From the NCBI RefSeq assembly GCF_018687715.1, contig NC_056755.1, positions 22,456,001 through 22,520,000 on the forward strand: DNA of 64,000 bases, given 5' to 3'. Shown piece by piece: positions 1 to 12,060 of this stretch. Both the position numbers and the translations under genes were made by a program. Source of the DNA: Carya illinoinensis. Its lineage: Eukaryota > Streptophyta > Magnoliopsida > Fagales > Juglandaceae. Within the stretch, counting starts at the first letter, position 1. Every line of letters begins with the position of its first letter. The notes beneath the pieces were generated by a model, which was not told the DNA's origin, did no database searches, and worked only from the letters and a program-made list of their open reading frames with translations.

Positions 1-475
1 ATGTCCCCATATTGACTCATTTTGGAAAGGCGTGTCACTTGCCTGTGGAATTGGAACACAAAGCTTATTGGGCAATTAAGCAATTTAATTTTGATGTGGA
101 TAAAGCTTGCTCTCTTCGTAAGTTTCAGCTTAATGAGTTAGAGGAAATCATGAATGAAACTTACGAAAATTCTTGTATTTCCAATGAAATAATGAAAATT
201 TTTCATGACAAAAATATTTTTTGAAAATCTTTTAAGCCTTTCCAAAAAGTTTTGTTGTATAATTCAAGGCTCCATTTGTTTCCTGGCAAGTTTTGATCCT
301 GATGGATCGGCCCCTTTGTTGTAAAACTGTTTATCCTTTTGGGCCTATTGAGATAGAAAATCCAGAAAATGGTAATGTTTTTAAAGTTAATGGAAAAAGG
401 TTGAAACCATTTTTGGGTGATTTTACTTTAGAGATTGAGTCCACTACTCTGGAGGATTCTGCTTATCAGAATTAA
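1..475 (+). pseudogene. Athila-type gypsy polyprotein, integrase C-terminal fragment
   Basis: This is the end of a Ty3/gypsy pol gene that enters from the left edge. The first part (about 12-224) reads [19 protein letters not shown], a signature of the integrase C-terminal region in Athila-type elements. The reading then breaks near 224-293 by stop codons and a frame change, and resumes with the terminal module containing VNGKRLKPF (up to the stop at 473-475). The same module ends the pol of the Athila element at 21.2-26.9 kb. The catalytic core lies outside the window. It is a dead remnant: at least one frameshift and several stops are visible. The family assignment is confident; the exact lineage is inferred from sequence style and from the neighbouring LTR. 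Confidence 0.8.
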
Positions 476-1591
476 TTTCTGATTCCTCATTGTATATACC
501 GTATTTGTTTGTTTTGTTTTTCTTTCTTTTGCTCTTTGTGTCTTCTAAGTTTGACAGAAATCTACTCCTTATGCGCACTTGAGTATCTCAGGTGACTTCT
601 TTCCTCTTTGTTTAATCATTTTTGTCTCAATATATGTTCTACAATCTTTATCTTGCTTCAATTCATGTCTGTATAGCATACATCATCGAACATTCATTTG
701 CTGAACATTGAGGACAATGTCACATATAGTTGGGGGGAGGGTTTTCTGTTGAAAATGTGTTAGTACCAAAAAAAAAAAAATTATTGTGAGGTGCATTGAA
801 ACATAAATTATTAACACACTCTTGGCATTTTTGTGAGATTTGAGCACCTTGGTGGAGTAGTTGAGCAGAATTATTTTGTAAAAATTTAGTTTCAACTCTA
901 AGTATAGAGCATGACTTATGATGCATCATATTTTGTTGAAAAGTAACTGGAAACACCAGGATGCGATATTTACAGAAATGAGAATTAGTATGATTTATAT
1001 AGAATGAAGGGCAAGTTTTGAAAGAACATTTTGCACATGCTTACCCTTGTAGTGTTCCTGATTAATGTTCATTAATTTAAAATAGGAGAAACTGTAGGAC
1101 TAACGAGCCTTTAAAAAAAACAGAAAAAAAAAAAAGAAAAACAAAAAGAAGATGAAATCATGTAAGTTTTCCTAAATAAAGGGCTAGAAATAGTTACCCA
1201 AAACTTTGGGGGTTGAGTGTTCAACCTTTAAAAAAAGTTGCGTGAAAACTGCTAGTCCATTGGGGTTTGAGGTAGTTAGAATCAATAATGATTAATCTTA
1301 AGGTTGAAAAATCCTATGATAAATCATGCATATTAATGAGGAACACACAAAGGTTTAGCCACACATACATATTCAAGTTCTAATACATTTGCCCCAATTC
1401 TATATGAGCAATTGTTGAGACTTTCCTTGTGGATACAACTCCTAGTGTTGAGTAGTCACGAATCGATTTTTTGTGAGAATTTAGAATTATGTTTGATTGT
1501 TTTTGTTTGAATTTCGATCTTTATGCAATGTTCATTTCAATTAATTTTCACTATTTTACTCAAGGATTAGCAAAAAGCTAGTTGGGAGGTG
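476..1591 (+). other. Athila 3' untranslated region and polypurine tract
   Basis: This stretch lies between the integrase stop and the LTR and has no believable ORF. It includes a G-rich tract near 731-741 and A-rich runs near 768-780 and 1112-1150. Much of it resembles 26.9-27.9 kb in Athila-A: the phrases around 'gagcaccttgg' (841) and 'catcatattttgttga' (926), and the sequence before the LTR, occur in both. A purine-rich tract, TGGGAGGTG at about 1583-1591, sits directly before the LTR and is the expected plus-strand primer. In some Athila elements an envelope-like ORF occupies this interval; none is seen here. Confidence 0.65.
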
Positions 1592-1781
1592 TGATTGAGC
1601 TTAAATATTACATATTTTAGCTATCTAAAACTAATGTATTTTAAATTTTTCATGACACTATTATTGGTTTTAGATGGAAAAATTGTTAATAAGCATAAAT
1701 ACGAGTTATGATTTTTAATTGATTGATATCATGTTTATGCTTAATTTTATAACTATGATTAAATTGGACAATATTTCTTCA

Positions 1782-1983
1782 TATTAGAAATATATTAGTT
1801 TTTCTTTATATGTACAATTACATTTCTGCCCTTGTATTTTAGTACATATAAATACTTCCTTTTGATTGTAAATCATTCACCGAAAGTAATACAACACAAG
1901 TGAATTTTTGCCCAAATCTTTCTCTCTTTTCTGCTTGTTCATCAACTTGATCATCAATCCATGGCAGAACTCCAATTTTGTCA
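1782..1983 (+). repeat. Copia-1 5' LTR with promoter
   Basis: A 202-bp direct repeat of 6334-6531. It ends TCA immediately before the primer-binding site. A TATA-like box ATATAAATA lies at about 1846-1854, which would place transcription start within the LTR. By eye it differs from the 3' LTR by about four substitutions and a few small indels. Confidence 0.92.
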
Positions 1984-1995
1984 TGGTATCAGAGC
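1984..1995 (+). other. Copia-1 primer-binding site
   Basis: TGGTATCAGAGC directly abuts the 5' LTR. It is the canonical copia primer-binding site, complementary to initiator methionine tRNA. Confidence 0.92.
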
Positions 1996-2022
1996 ATAAA
2001 CCGCTGCTCTACGAGATTTGTC

Positions 2023-5000
2023 ATGGATTCAGATTCATCTGATTCTGATTCTCCATCTTCTATTCTTCCTGCTTCTCTTGATAACCCCTCAAACCCTTAT
2101 TTCTTACACCATGGAGAAAATCCTGGTGTTATACTTGTTACCGATCGTTTAAATGGTGATAATTACCATTCTTGGTCATGGTCCATGTCCAAAGCCATCA
2201 GTGTGAAGAACAAGACTAGATTTATCACTGGAATTCACAAAAAGCCGAAGTCTGAAGCAGATCCACTCTATTTGCCATGGATTCGGTGTAATGACATGGT
2301 AGTTTCATGGATCCTCAATTCTGTGGCAAAGAACATTGGATCCAACATTCTCTACATTGATAATGCCTCCGATATGTGGAAAGACTTGCAAGACCGCTTC
2401 TCACAAGGTAATCGTCCACGAATTTTTCAATTACGTAAGGCGATTAGTTCATTAAAGCAAGATTAGAAGTCTGTGAGTGATTATTACACTGAATTGAAAT
2501 CTTTTTGGGATGAGCTAGCAAATTATAGGCGATTGCCACAATGTTCTGTTGAAACCCTAAGGTTTTTTGAAGAAATTCAACAAGAGGAGTATGTAATGCA
2601 GTTTTTGATGGGACTAAGTGACTCTTTTAATAGTATTCGAAGTCAGATACTATTAATTGATCCTTTTCCTTCTATGAACAAAGTCATATCCTTGGTATTA
2701 CAAGAAGAGAAGCAGAGAGAGATTACTTTGGAGGCTTCTGTCCCTAGTCTTGAATCGGTTGCTGCTTTGACAGCAAAGCCTATGAAAATTGGTACTAATG
2801 CTTCTAAGCAAACCAATTTTTGAAAGGATAAACCTGTGTGCAGTCATTGTGGATACACAGGTCACACTTCTGAAAAGTGTTATAAGATTCATGGTTTTCC
2901 TCTTGGTTTTAAATCCAAAAGAGGAAATAATGCTTCAACCTATCAATCTTATTCATCCATGGGTAAATCAAATGATGATGCTCGGAAGTTCTCTTTGTCT
3001 CAAGATCAATATCAGCAACTACTTGCCATGCTCAAACCACAATCTACTTCATCATCAGTGAATCAAGCCAGCTCTGGCATTTTACCAACTCCACAGCCAC
3101 TTTCCACTGATAATTTTGCAGGTAATCTCGTGCCTTGGATAATTGACACTGGAGCAACAGACCATATGGTTAGCTCCATTGATCAATTTTCTTCCATAAC
3201 TTCTAATCTTTCTTCTGTTGTCAAATTACCAAATGGCCATTCAGTTCCCGTTACACATACTGGTACTATCCAACTACTAGACAACTTGACTTTGCACAAT
3301 GTCCTTTGTGTTCCTGATTTTTCCTTCAATTTAATTTCTACCAGTAAATTAACCCGTGACCATTCATGCTGCCTTATTTTTGTTTCCAATCTTTGTTTCA
3401 TTCAGGACTTGCCTACATGGAAAACGATTGGGATGGCTGAGGAGAAGGCTAGCCTCTTTTACTTAAAGCAAAGTTCTTTGGTTGGTTGTTCTATTTCTTG
3501 TCCTTCAATAAATCAGAATGTTAGTCTATGGCATTATAGGTTAGGCCATATTTCTTTTTCCAAATTGAAATTGCTTAGCAATAGTGTTTCAGATTTTCAC
3601 ATATCAAAATCCAATAATTCTTGTACTTGTACAATCTGTCCTTTAGCTAAACAAAAAGGTTTACCTTTTCCTTCTAGTGAATCAAATTCAGTTTATCCAT
3701 TTGAATTGATTCATTGTGATTTGTGGGGACCATTTTCTGTTTCTGCTTTAGATGGTTCAAAATATTTTCTTACAATTGTAGATGATTACTCTAAAACTAC
3801 TTGGGTATATCTTCTACAACATAAATCCCAAACCAAACCTTACTTGCAATCTTTCTTCCAATTAGTTCAAACTCAATTCAATTCTCAAATAAAGAAAATC
3901 AGAACCGATAATGGGACTGAATTTCACATGCCAGAATTTCTTTCCTCCCAAGGTGTTATACACCAGAAAAGTTGTGTTGAAAGACCACAACAAAATGGGG
4001 TCGTCGAAAGGAAACATCAACATTTGCTAAATGTTGCTCGTTCCCTCATATTCCAAGCTTCCTTGCCATTAAATTTTTGGGGTGATTGTATTCTTTCTGC
4101 TATCCATTTAATAAATTTAACACCAACTCCATTACTCTGACATAAATCTCCTTATGAGGTTTTGTATTCTAAACCTCCTCCTTATAATCACCTCAAAGTT
4201 TTTGGTTGTCTTTGTTTTGCTTCCACCTTGCGTCATGATAGATCTAAATTTGATCCAAGAGCAAGAAAATGCATCTTCATTGGATATCCTTTTGCTATAA
4301 AAGGATACAAATTATATGATCTTGAAACCCACAAAACTTTCATATCTCGTGATGTTGCGTTCCATGAACATATATTCCCTTTCTCTTCCTCTCTTTTTCC
4401 TATTAAACCTTGTAGCTCTTTTGTTCTTCCCAAACCAGTTTCTGATTTTCCAGATTCCATATTTTCTCCTTTATCTTCTTCACAAATCCCTTCTCCCAAC
4501 TCAGCAGAATCATCTCCAATCTCTATATTTCCAGATTCAGCACCTTCCATAGATAACTCTTCTTCAAATTCAAACAATTCCAATGTTCCAATTCAGCACT
4601 CTACAAGAATCAAAAAACCACCAAGATACTTGCAAGACTATCATTGTCAGCTGGCCTCTCAACATTCATCACAATCTATTTCTTTGCAGGACAAGTCTTC
4701 AAGTATCAAATTTTCTCTTTCTAATGTCCTTTCTTATGACAAACTCTCTATCTCTCACAAACATTTTGCTTTAACCATTTCTTCTATTTCTGAACCTCAA
4801 ACTTTCTCACAAGCAAACCAAATCCCTCAGTGGCAAGAAGCTATGAATGCTGAAATCAAAGCCCTTGAGACAAATAAAACTTGGACTCTCACTACTTTAC
4901 CTATGGGAAAGAAGCCGATAGGCTGTAAGTGGGTTTACCGGGTTAAATATAAAGCTGATGGTACCATTGAGAGGTACAAAGCTCGTTTGGTTGCAAAGGG

Positions 5001-6326
5001 GTACAACCAAATTGAGGGTCTTGATTTTCAGGAGACTTTTTCTCCAGTTGCTAAAATGACTACAGTCAGATGTCTATTGGCCATAGCAGCTGCCAAAAAT
5101 TGGCATTTACATCAATTGGATGTAAATAATGCATTTTTGCATGAAGATTTAAATGAAGAAGTGTATATGTCCATTCCACCCGGATATGCCAAACAGGGGG
5201 ACTCTAGAGTTTGAAAGTTACAAAAGTCCCTTTATGGGTTAAGGCAAGCCTCTAGACAATGGTTCTCCAAGTTATCCAAAGCCATTATTGAGTATGGTTT
5301 TCAGCAAGCTAAATCTGATCATTCTCTCTTTATTAAGTCAGAAAACAGTTCCTTCATTGCTTTGTTAGTCTATGTTGATGATATTATTCTAGCTAGCAAT
5401 GATTTGAACTTAATCTCTGATTTAAAGACATTTCTGGACAATAAATTCAGAATCAAGGGTTTGGAATCTTGAAATATTTTCCTGGGATGGAAGTTGCTAG
5501 GTCTTCCAAAGGCATAACATTGTGTCAAAGAAAATATGTGTTAGATATTTTGCAAGATTCAGGTTTTCTAGCTACCAAATCAGCTGCTTTTCCCATGGAA
5601 CAAAATGCAAAGTTCTCAAGTTTCGATGGTGAACTTTTAGAGGATCCTTCTCTATATAGGAGGTTAATTGGGAGGCTTATTTACCTCACTATATCTCGGC
5701 CAGACATCTCCTATTCTGTGCAAGTTCTAAGTCAGTATATGGATAAACCAAGGCAAACACATTTAAATGCTCTACACCGAGTGCTTAGATACTTGAAGGG
5801 AGCACCTGGTCAAGGCCTTTTCTTTCCAGCCAGTTCTGATTTCCATCTTAAAGCATTTTGTGACTCGGATTGGGCTGGTTGTGTGGATACTAGAAGATCA
5901 ATTTCCGGTTTTTGTGTGTTCCTTGAAAATTCTTTAATTTCCTGGAAGTCTAAGAAGCAACAAACTGTCTCAAAGTCCTCAGCCGAAGCTGAATATCGGG
6001 CTATGACCTCTACTACTTGTGATATTTCTTGGTTAATTACATTGTTGGCAGATTTTCAGATTACTCATGCCAAACCAGCTCTATTGTTTTGTGACAGCAA
6101 AGCAGCTCTTCACATTGCTGCTAACCCGGTTTTTCATGAAAGGACAAAGCACATCAAAATTGATTGCCATGTTGTGAGAGAAAAGCTGCAAGCAAAGATG
6201 ATCAAAACTCTTCATGTTGCTTCCCATTCTCAGCTTAGTGACATTTTCACAAAGGCACTTGGGTCTCAACAATTCCATTCATTGCTTAGCAAGATGGGTG
6301 TCCTAGATATATACACTCCATCTTGA
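2023..6326 (+). pseudogene. Copia-1 gag-pol polyprotein (four stops, one frameshift)
   Basis: The start is taken as the ATG at 2023, the first ATG after the leader. One frame runs to about 5470 and then shifts for the last part (5469-6326). Domains in order: gag with the NPYFLHHGENPG signature; a CCHC zinc knuckle (CSHCGYTGHTSEKC, about 2839); protease IDTGATDHM (about 3142); the GAG-pre-integrase HHCC region with LWHYRLGHIS (about 3526); integrase with catalytic contexts HCDLWGPF, RTDNGTEF and QQNGVVERKH (about 3714-4020); RT with [14 protein letters not shown] and YVDDI (about 4920-5400); and RNase H (DSDWAG, SSAEAEYRAM). In-frame stops lie at 2464, 2821, 4138 and 5212. Each is one transition away from the residue expected in the family (CAG, CGA, CGA, TGG). 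A further stop at 5470 marks the frameshift. The element cannot make a full polyprotein, although its active-site motifs are preserved. Confidence 0.93.
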
Positions 6327-6333
6327 GGGGGAC

Positions 6334-6531
6334 TATTAGAAATACATTAGTTTTTCTTTATATGTACAATTACATTTCTGCCCTTGTATTTTAGTACATA
6401 TAAATACTTCCTTTTGATTGTAAATCATTCACCAAAAGTACACGAGTGAATTTCTGCCCAAATCTTTCTCTCTGTTTTCTGCTTGTTCATCAACTTGATC
6501 ATCAATCCATGGCAGAACTCCAGTTTTGTCA
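6334..6531 (+). repeat. Copia-1 3' LTR
   Basis: A 198-bp LTR following the purine tract TGAGGGGGAC. It lacks a few bases found in the 5' LTR near its middle. It is followed by the second CTTCA target duplication. Confidence 0.92.
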
Positions 6532-8418
6532 CTTCACAAATATAATCTATTTTTGATAATCTATTTTTTATTTTAATTTAGCTTTGAGTGCTATTTTTCT
6601 TTATTTATTTTCAGTTTAAATAAAATTCACATGCGATCTGGTTAGAACTTTTGACCAAAAGTGCATACTAATTGAGAGGAATGAAGAGAAGGAAGGAAGT
6701 AGTGTACTTGGACAGCTGAAGAAAGACACAAAATGAAGATGACTTTTCGGTGGTGACTTTCTTGCCTTGGTTGTTCATAGACGCACGCGGTGAAGAAAAT
6801 AGTTTGCGGTGGATAACACATGCAACGTAAAAGTCATGGAAAGGGGCTGAAAGTCAAGAACAGGTTCGGCAAAAGAAGAAAATCGGTTGGAATGAAAATC
6901 TGAGAAGAGAATAAAAATAAGAAAAGAGGACTTTACATTGGTGGGATTGACAGAAGACTGGACTTTACGAAAAAGGAAAGTAATAATAACACACTAAAGG
7001 CTTAGACGAAAGGGGAAGGAGTTCTTTTCGAAAAGTCCCGTTCTGACCTGGGGATTTAAAAAGAAAATGGAGGAGGTCTGGATGTATACGGAAAGGAAAA
7101 GAAAAAGAGGATGTTTGGTGGATTTTATGGAGAAAAAGGCAAGTGATTTTTTTTTGGGGGAGGGGGGGGGGGGGAAGGAATTTAGCACGTATACGAAAAG
7201 AAAAAGGTCTTCGTGTATGGTGTCTTGGACATGAGGAGGCTATTTAATTTGATTTTCCTCGCTCTACTTCTGGAAGTGGGGAGTTGAGAGGTGTCAGTGG
7301 GACTCTCTCTGAGGACAGCAGTTTTTCATTCAGATTTTTTCTTGAGTTTTCATTGAAGAGAGTTGGCGGAAGCACTCTTTCTTTCTTGTTGAGATTTAGT
7401 GGGCGGCAGCTTGTTTAGTTTTCTTTTGAGTAGTTTAGTTTTTTGTTCAGGAGGGACAGAGGGAACTCTCTCTCTCATTTGAAGTATTTTTTTTTTTTTT
7501 TGGTTTTCCAAGTTTTTGGTTGTTAGTTCTTAGGATTCTCTCATACTGGGTTACTTTTTTTTTTTCTTCTTCTTGTTTCTGCTTTTGGTAGGCATCGGCT
7601 GGGTTTCAGATTTTATTGCTTCTAAGTTGTTTTCTGGTATTTCTTGTATTTTATTTTAGTTTTCTAATGGAAAATATTTATGTGATTTCTATAGCACTTG
7701 TGATGAGCATAGTTGGCTAAATTTCCATACTAAGGTTAGAGGTGAAGTTTAATAATTTAAACATTATTTTCGGATCAATGTAAAATTTCTTTTGTGGGAT
7801 TTTATTATTTGATATTTTGATTATCTATTTATTTATCTTGATTCATTGTGATTTCTGAATACAATGAATGCTTGAAGAATCCTTGTGATATTCAAATAGA
7901 TTTGTGAATGTTTTAATAATCAATCGTTCATGCTCAATCATTAGTGACTATTTTTCTTGATCTTAAATGCTAAATCTTCCAAGTAAACGGAATCATTATT
8001 CTAGATTAATTAAAGTAAATCGATCGGAAACAATATTATAAATTATTAGACAGATCATCAAAACCTTAGTCTTTCTCCATATCAATTCATTTTATCATTT
8101 TAGTTTTATTCAATTATTTTACAAATCTTCATCTCAGTAATTTTATTCAATTGCACATTTCTTTTAGTAATTTCTTTTCATTGTTTGAATTTATTTTCTT
8201 TATCACAAAAGTTAATCTCTGTGGATTAGACCCTGTGAGGTACTACAACATCTGTATACTTGCAGATAAAACTGCACTAAATTTTTGGTTCATTAGTTTG
8301 AGTTAAAGTTTAGGCGCAACAAAATATGACAAATAGACTTAATGTGGAGCAGCCTGATAGTGAATGACAACTTTCTATGACGGGTACACCCTTCGTACAA
8401 TTCTCGTTGTGGATCCTC

Positions 8419-8870
8419 TCATAGTGTTCCAAAGTCTTCATTTCCCTCAAATGATTGAGTAGTTGTTCCTTCTCCATCTCTGGCACCAAATATGCCTACG
8501 CCAAGATCCTCTAACATCTCAATCATATCATTTCCATTATCATAATTATCATCAGAAACATCAACATTTATGTCCTCCATGTTGATCTCGTTACATTTAT
8601 CCATCTGTTGAACTGATTGCCAAATCTAACTACTTTAAGAAATGGTTCGTCATATAAAACCCAATGTGAGTATTTAGGATCAATTCCATTTGAGAATAAA
8701 TGATCCTCCACTACGATCATATTATATGAACTAAGGTTTTTACATATCTTGCACGGGCATCTTTAAATCCTTGATTGTCAACACTCCCACAAACAAATTC
8801 TAAGAAAGACTTCATCCCTTATGCATACACTTTATAGTCTCGACCAAGTCTTATCCATCTATAAAAAACC
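8419..8870 (-). pseudogene. CACTA (TNP2-type) transposase N-terminal remnant
   Basis: Read on the minus strand from about 8856, MDKTWSRL is followed after a stop and frame slip by MKSFLEFVCGSVDNQGF, RYVKT, and then HIGFYMTNH. This has the order and spacing of the transposase-associated domain of plant CACTA transposases, but the cysteines of the usual CPC motif are lost. A further 61-codon open stretch (8419-8604) is acidic and contains DMIEMLEDLGVGIF, as expected between that domain and the transposase core. The core itself is missing: the Athila-type LTR end lies just to the left. A 19-base direct repeat ('cttatccatctataaaaaa') occurs at about 8848 and 8887. Decay is heavy, so the assignment is moderate. 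Confidence 0.55.
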
Positions 8871-8906
8871 CCAACAACATCCAACTCTTATCCATCTATA
8901 AAAAAA

Positions 8907-9419
8907 GTCATAAACACTATCAAGAAACCATTACAATATACGTGTTTAATTACCATCTATTTTTAAGGTAGTTGGTCCTATCACATTCGAGAGGCTATCA
9001 TCTATATCGCATATATACTCAGTTCAAAACTCGTATGTTAGTAAAAATTTCGGTAGCATTTTTCTACAATTCTCCAAGTATACTAGTCACGATAAGTCGT
9101 CGATCCTATTAATGGGCTGAGAAATTTACGAACTACATACCCGAAGAATGTAAGAAAATGCTAAACCAAAATTTTAATTGACTAACACGAGAGTTTAAAC
9201 TGAATATATATGCCATATATATGATAGAATTCCAAATTGTCCACTTTGGATAATTCAAGAGTTGTACCCAAACATTATTTAAGAGAATATTTGGCCACAA
9301 CTCTCAAACGAGTCTAAGGTTTAACTGCATGTAAAAATAACTAGCAAATCCAACAATTCAATAGTAAACATAACAATTATTATAATCACATTCAAAATCA
9401 CAAATACATTGCAAAATTA
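8907..9419. other. No gene seen; AT-rich sequence
   Basis: Both strands carry frequent stops. I see no domain, repeat or RNA signature. It is probably internal CACTA sequence, by position only. Confidence 0.4.
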
Positions 9420-9950
9420 CAATAAAAATGGTTTTAATTAGAGTGCTTAAAGATTTTTAATTATACATTATAATTTTTAATTAAATATTTTATAAGTATA
9501 TTTTAAGTATTACAAATGGTTTTAATTAGCGTGCTTAAATATCTTTAAGTATATATTATAATTTTTTAATTAAATATTTTATAAGTATATTTTAAATATT
9601 ACAAATGGTTTTAATTAGAGTGCTTAAAGATTTTTAATTATACATTATAATTTTTTAATTAAATATTTTATAAGTATGTTTTAAGTATTACAAATGGTTT
9701 TAATTAGAGTGCTTAAATATTTTATAAATGTTTTTGAAGTATTACAAATGGTTTTAATTAGAGTGCTTAAAGATTTTTAATTATACATTATAATTTTTTA
9801 ATTAAATATTTTATAAGTATATTTGAAGTATTACAAATGGTTTTAATTAGAGTGCTTAAAGATTTCTAATTGTACATTATAGTTTTTGAATTAAATATTT
9901 TATAAGTATATTTTAAGCAAACATCACTTTAATTAGAGTGCTTAAAGGGT
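9420..9950 (+). repeat. 89-bp tandem repeat, about six units
   Basis: The phrase 'ggttttaattagagtgctt' recurs at about 9429, 9518, 9607, 9696, 9750 and 9839, with a partial unit at about 9930. Spacing is 89 bases except for one shortened 54-base unit. Each unit also carries an AT-rich 'ttataagtatattttaagtatt' type segment. No coding potential. Confidence 0.85.
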
Positions 9951-12060
9951 TTGATTCTTTTTGAACAAATTAGCCCAATGTTCGAACAAAATTCTGTTCG
10001 AACTGGGTAAATTCAATTCGAACGGGTTTCAGAGTATTCGAATAAGACCAAGCAAAAAACCAATCACGAAACAGAAAAAACTGAATCACAGAATCTAATT
10101 TTCACATACATGATGGTATATTTCAATACAATATATTGAAAACTATATGATTATACCAAAATATGATTATTAAATAACTTTAAAAACTATAGAAACTTAC
10201 CTTTAATTTTTGCAATTCAAGAAAAATATCAATCCACAATACCTATATACATGCATAAAACACATTAAACCTCTTTTCTATCTCAAGAATTATAAAAACA
10301 TATTACGTCTTGGGGTACCTCTTTTCTCTCTCAAGAATCTCTTCTCTCTCACTTCTTTCAAGCTCTCTCTCTCTCCACGACACTCTCTCAAAGTTGTCTA
10401 CCATGCTCTCTCTCTGTCAAATTTCAATCCGAGTGAAAATGAAATGAAAGGATCAGCTTAATAATATATAAATTTCTGTTCGAATGGATTTTTTAGAAGT
10501 TATGACGCGAAAATAAAAAAACTATGAATTTTTTTCACAATATTTTCCCGTTCGAATGGATAATATTAGATTTCGAACAAAAAATAGAATATTCTCCAGT
10601 ATATATCAATAATTTGGCATGATTTCCCTCCAAAACAAAAAACAAAAAAAAACAAAAAAAGCGTTCAAACAGAGTTTACCTCCATTCAAACTTATTTGAA
10701 GTTAATTCGAACAGTTAATTATAGCAATATATAAGTATACATAATACACCCAATATATTAAAACTATGTACACTATATAATACTAAGTGTCACTAATAGT
10801 ATAATCCTGAGTTTCTTATAAATCTATAATATAAGTATCACTAATAGTATAATATTTTAATTATTATCACTAATAGTGTTATACTTATTAGTATCACTAT
10901 AAGTATAATGCTAAGTCTCACTAATAGTATAATACTAAGTGATATTATAGTACAAATATATAGCATAAATATATGAAAACTAATAGTACTATAATACTTT
11001 ATAATATATTCTAAGTACTTAGTATATTACTTATATTTAATATAAATATATTAAATATAAGTATTTTATACTTATATTTAATGCAATGTTTTACTATATA
11101 CTATTGTATACTCATCTAATGCATAATATATATACTATATTACATATATACTAGTTAATTATAATATATATTTAGGATGTATATAATACTCTATACTATA
11201 TACTATATATAGTTATCTAATATATATTATATATACTAGTCCATAAATTTTTTATTAATACTAATATTAGTATTATATAATAGTATTAGAAATATGAAAC
11301 GTATTTTTTTTACCTGTTGTACTTATATATATTTTTTCTCATTATTATATATTTCATTCGAACGAACACCCTTACCGTTTGAACTTATACCCTTTCCGTT
11401 CAAACGAAATGACGTTATATAAGTCGTGATACAGTTTCTTCTCTGTTCATTTCATGCTCTCTCATTCGAATCGTCGGATCATCTCCTCCGCCGTTCGCAG
11501 CCACAACGCCACTACCAACTCTAACCAAATCCTCAAATATCAAAGAACAAGAGGTATGGATCCTCATCTTATCTGTTGGTTTGTTTTTTTTTTTTTTGAA
11601 AATAAACATAGGTTTTGAGGGGGTCGGATTTTGAATCAATCTGACCCCATTTTGTTGTTTTGGAGCCAAATGACACAAAAGCAATCGGTAGAAATGATGG
11701 AGCTTCACTCCTAAATCATTTCTACCGATTAAAACCAAGGATTATTAAGAATCCTTGATTTTAAAATTCGGGATTGAGTTGACTCAGCCATGTCTGTTTG
11801 GCTGAGTTTCGTTCGAATGTAATTTAAGGTCATTCGAATGGAGGTTTATAAGGTCATTTGAATGGAATTTAAGGTCATCTGAATGAAATTTAATGTCATT
11901 CGAATGGAATTTAAGATCATTTGAATGAAAGATGATGTTTGCCAGCGCTTATTCAAACAGATTAGAATCCATTCGAATAAGCAGTTGCCAAATACTAGGC
12001 AAACATCATCAAAATTCTTCACTTTAATTAGATTACATGATTATTTTGTGGATCAATAGT
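9951..12060. other. CACTA internal region rich in TTCGAA-type motifs
   Basis: The motif TTCGAA followed by C or T recurs on both strands at about 9980-10050, 10470-10700, 11350-11410 and 11810-11990, often written as ATTCGAATGG or GTTCGAAC. The same motif returns at 15.8-16.0 kb beside the CACTA terminus. Repeated short motifs near CACTA ends are known binding sites for the accessory transposase in the family. Their function here is inferred. 10740-11330 is very AT-rich with repeated 'cactaatagtataat' phrases. No supported ORF; 11415-11738 is open on the minus strand but has no recognisable domain. Confidence 0.5.

Larger units (their letters stand above)
1782..6531 (+). mobile_element. Copia-1, full-length Ty1/copia retrotransposon
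   Basis: This is a structurally complete copia element of 4750 bp. It has two LTRs of about 200 bp, a primer-binding site, one gag-pol frame, a polypurine tract (about 6324-6333) and 3' LTR. The 5-bp target duplication CTTCA is perfect (1777-1781 and 6532-6536). The host sequence is the Athila-type LTR beginning at 1592. Order gag, protease, integrase, RT, RNase H defines Ty1/copia. The LTRs begin TATTAG rather than TGTTAG, in both copies. Confidence 0.93.
1592..8321 (+). mobile_element. Athila-type 3' LTR, interrupted by Copia-1
   Basis: The LTR begins TGATTGAGCTTAAATATT at 1592, matching the LTR starts at 12219, 19754 and 27948 and the inverted ends at 55626 and 61877. It runs to 1781, is split by the copia insertion, and resumes after 6536. 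The right end is placed near 8321 (GGCGCAACA) because CACTA transposase-like sequence starts soon after. That end is an estimate, since the partner LTR lies outside the window. Without the insert the LTR would be about 2.0 kb. A candidate core promoter, 'ggctatttaatttg', lies near 7228. Poly-G and poly-T runs lie at 7150-7175 and 7488-7501. Confidence 0.6.

Noticed and set aside
9420..9950. Possible CRISPR array
   Set aside because: 89-bp contiguous AT-rich tandem units with no unique spacers.
11415..11738. 107-codon minus-strand open stretch
   Set aside because: No domain; crosses a poly-T run and CACTA-internal motifs, so likely chance.
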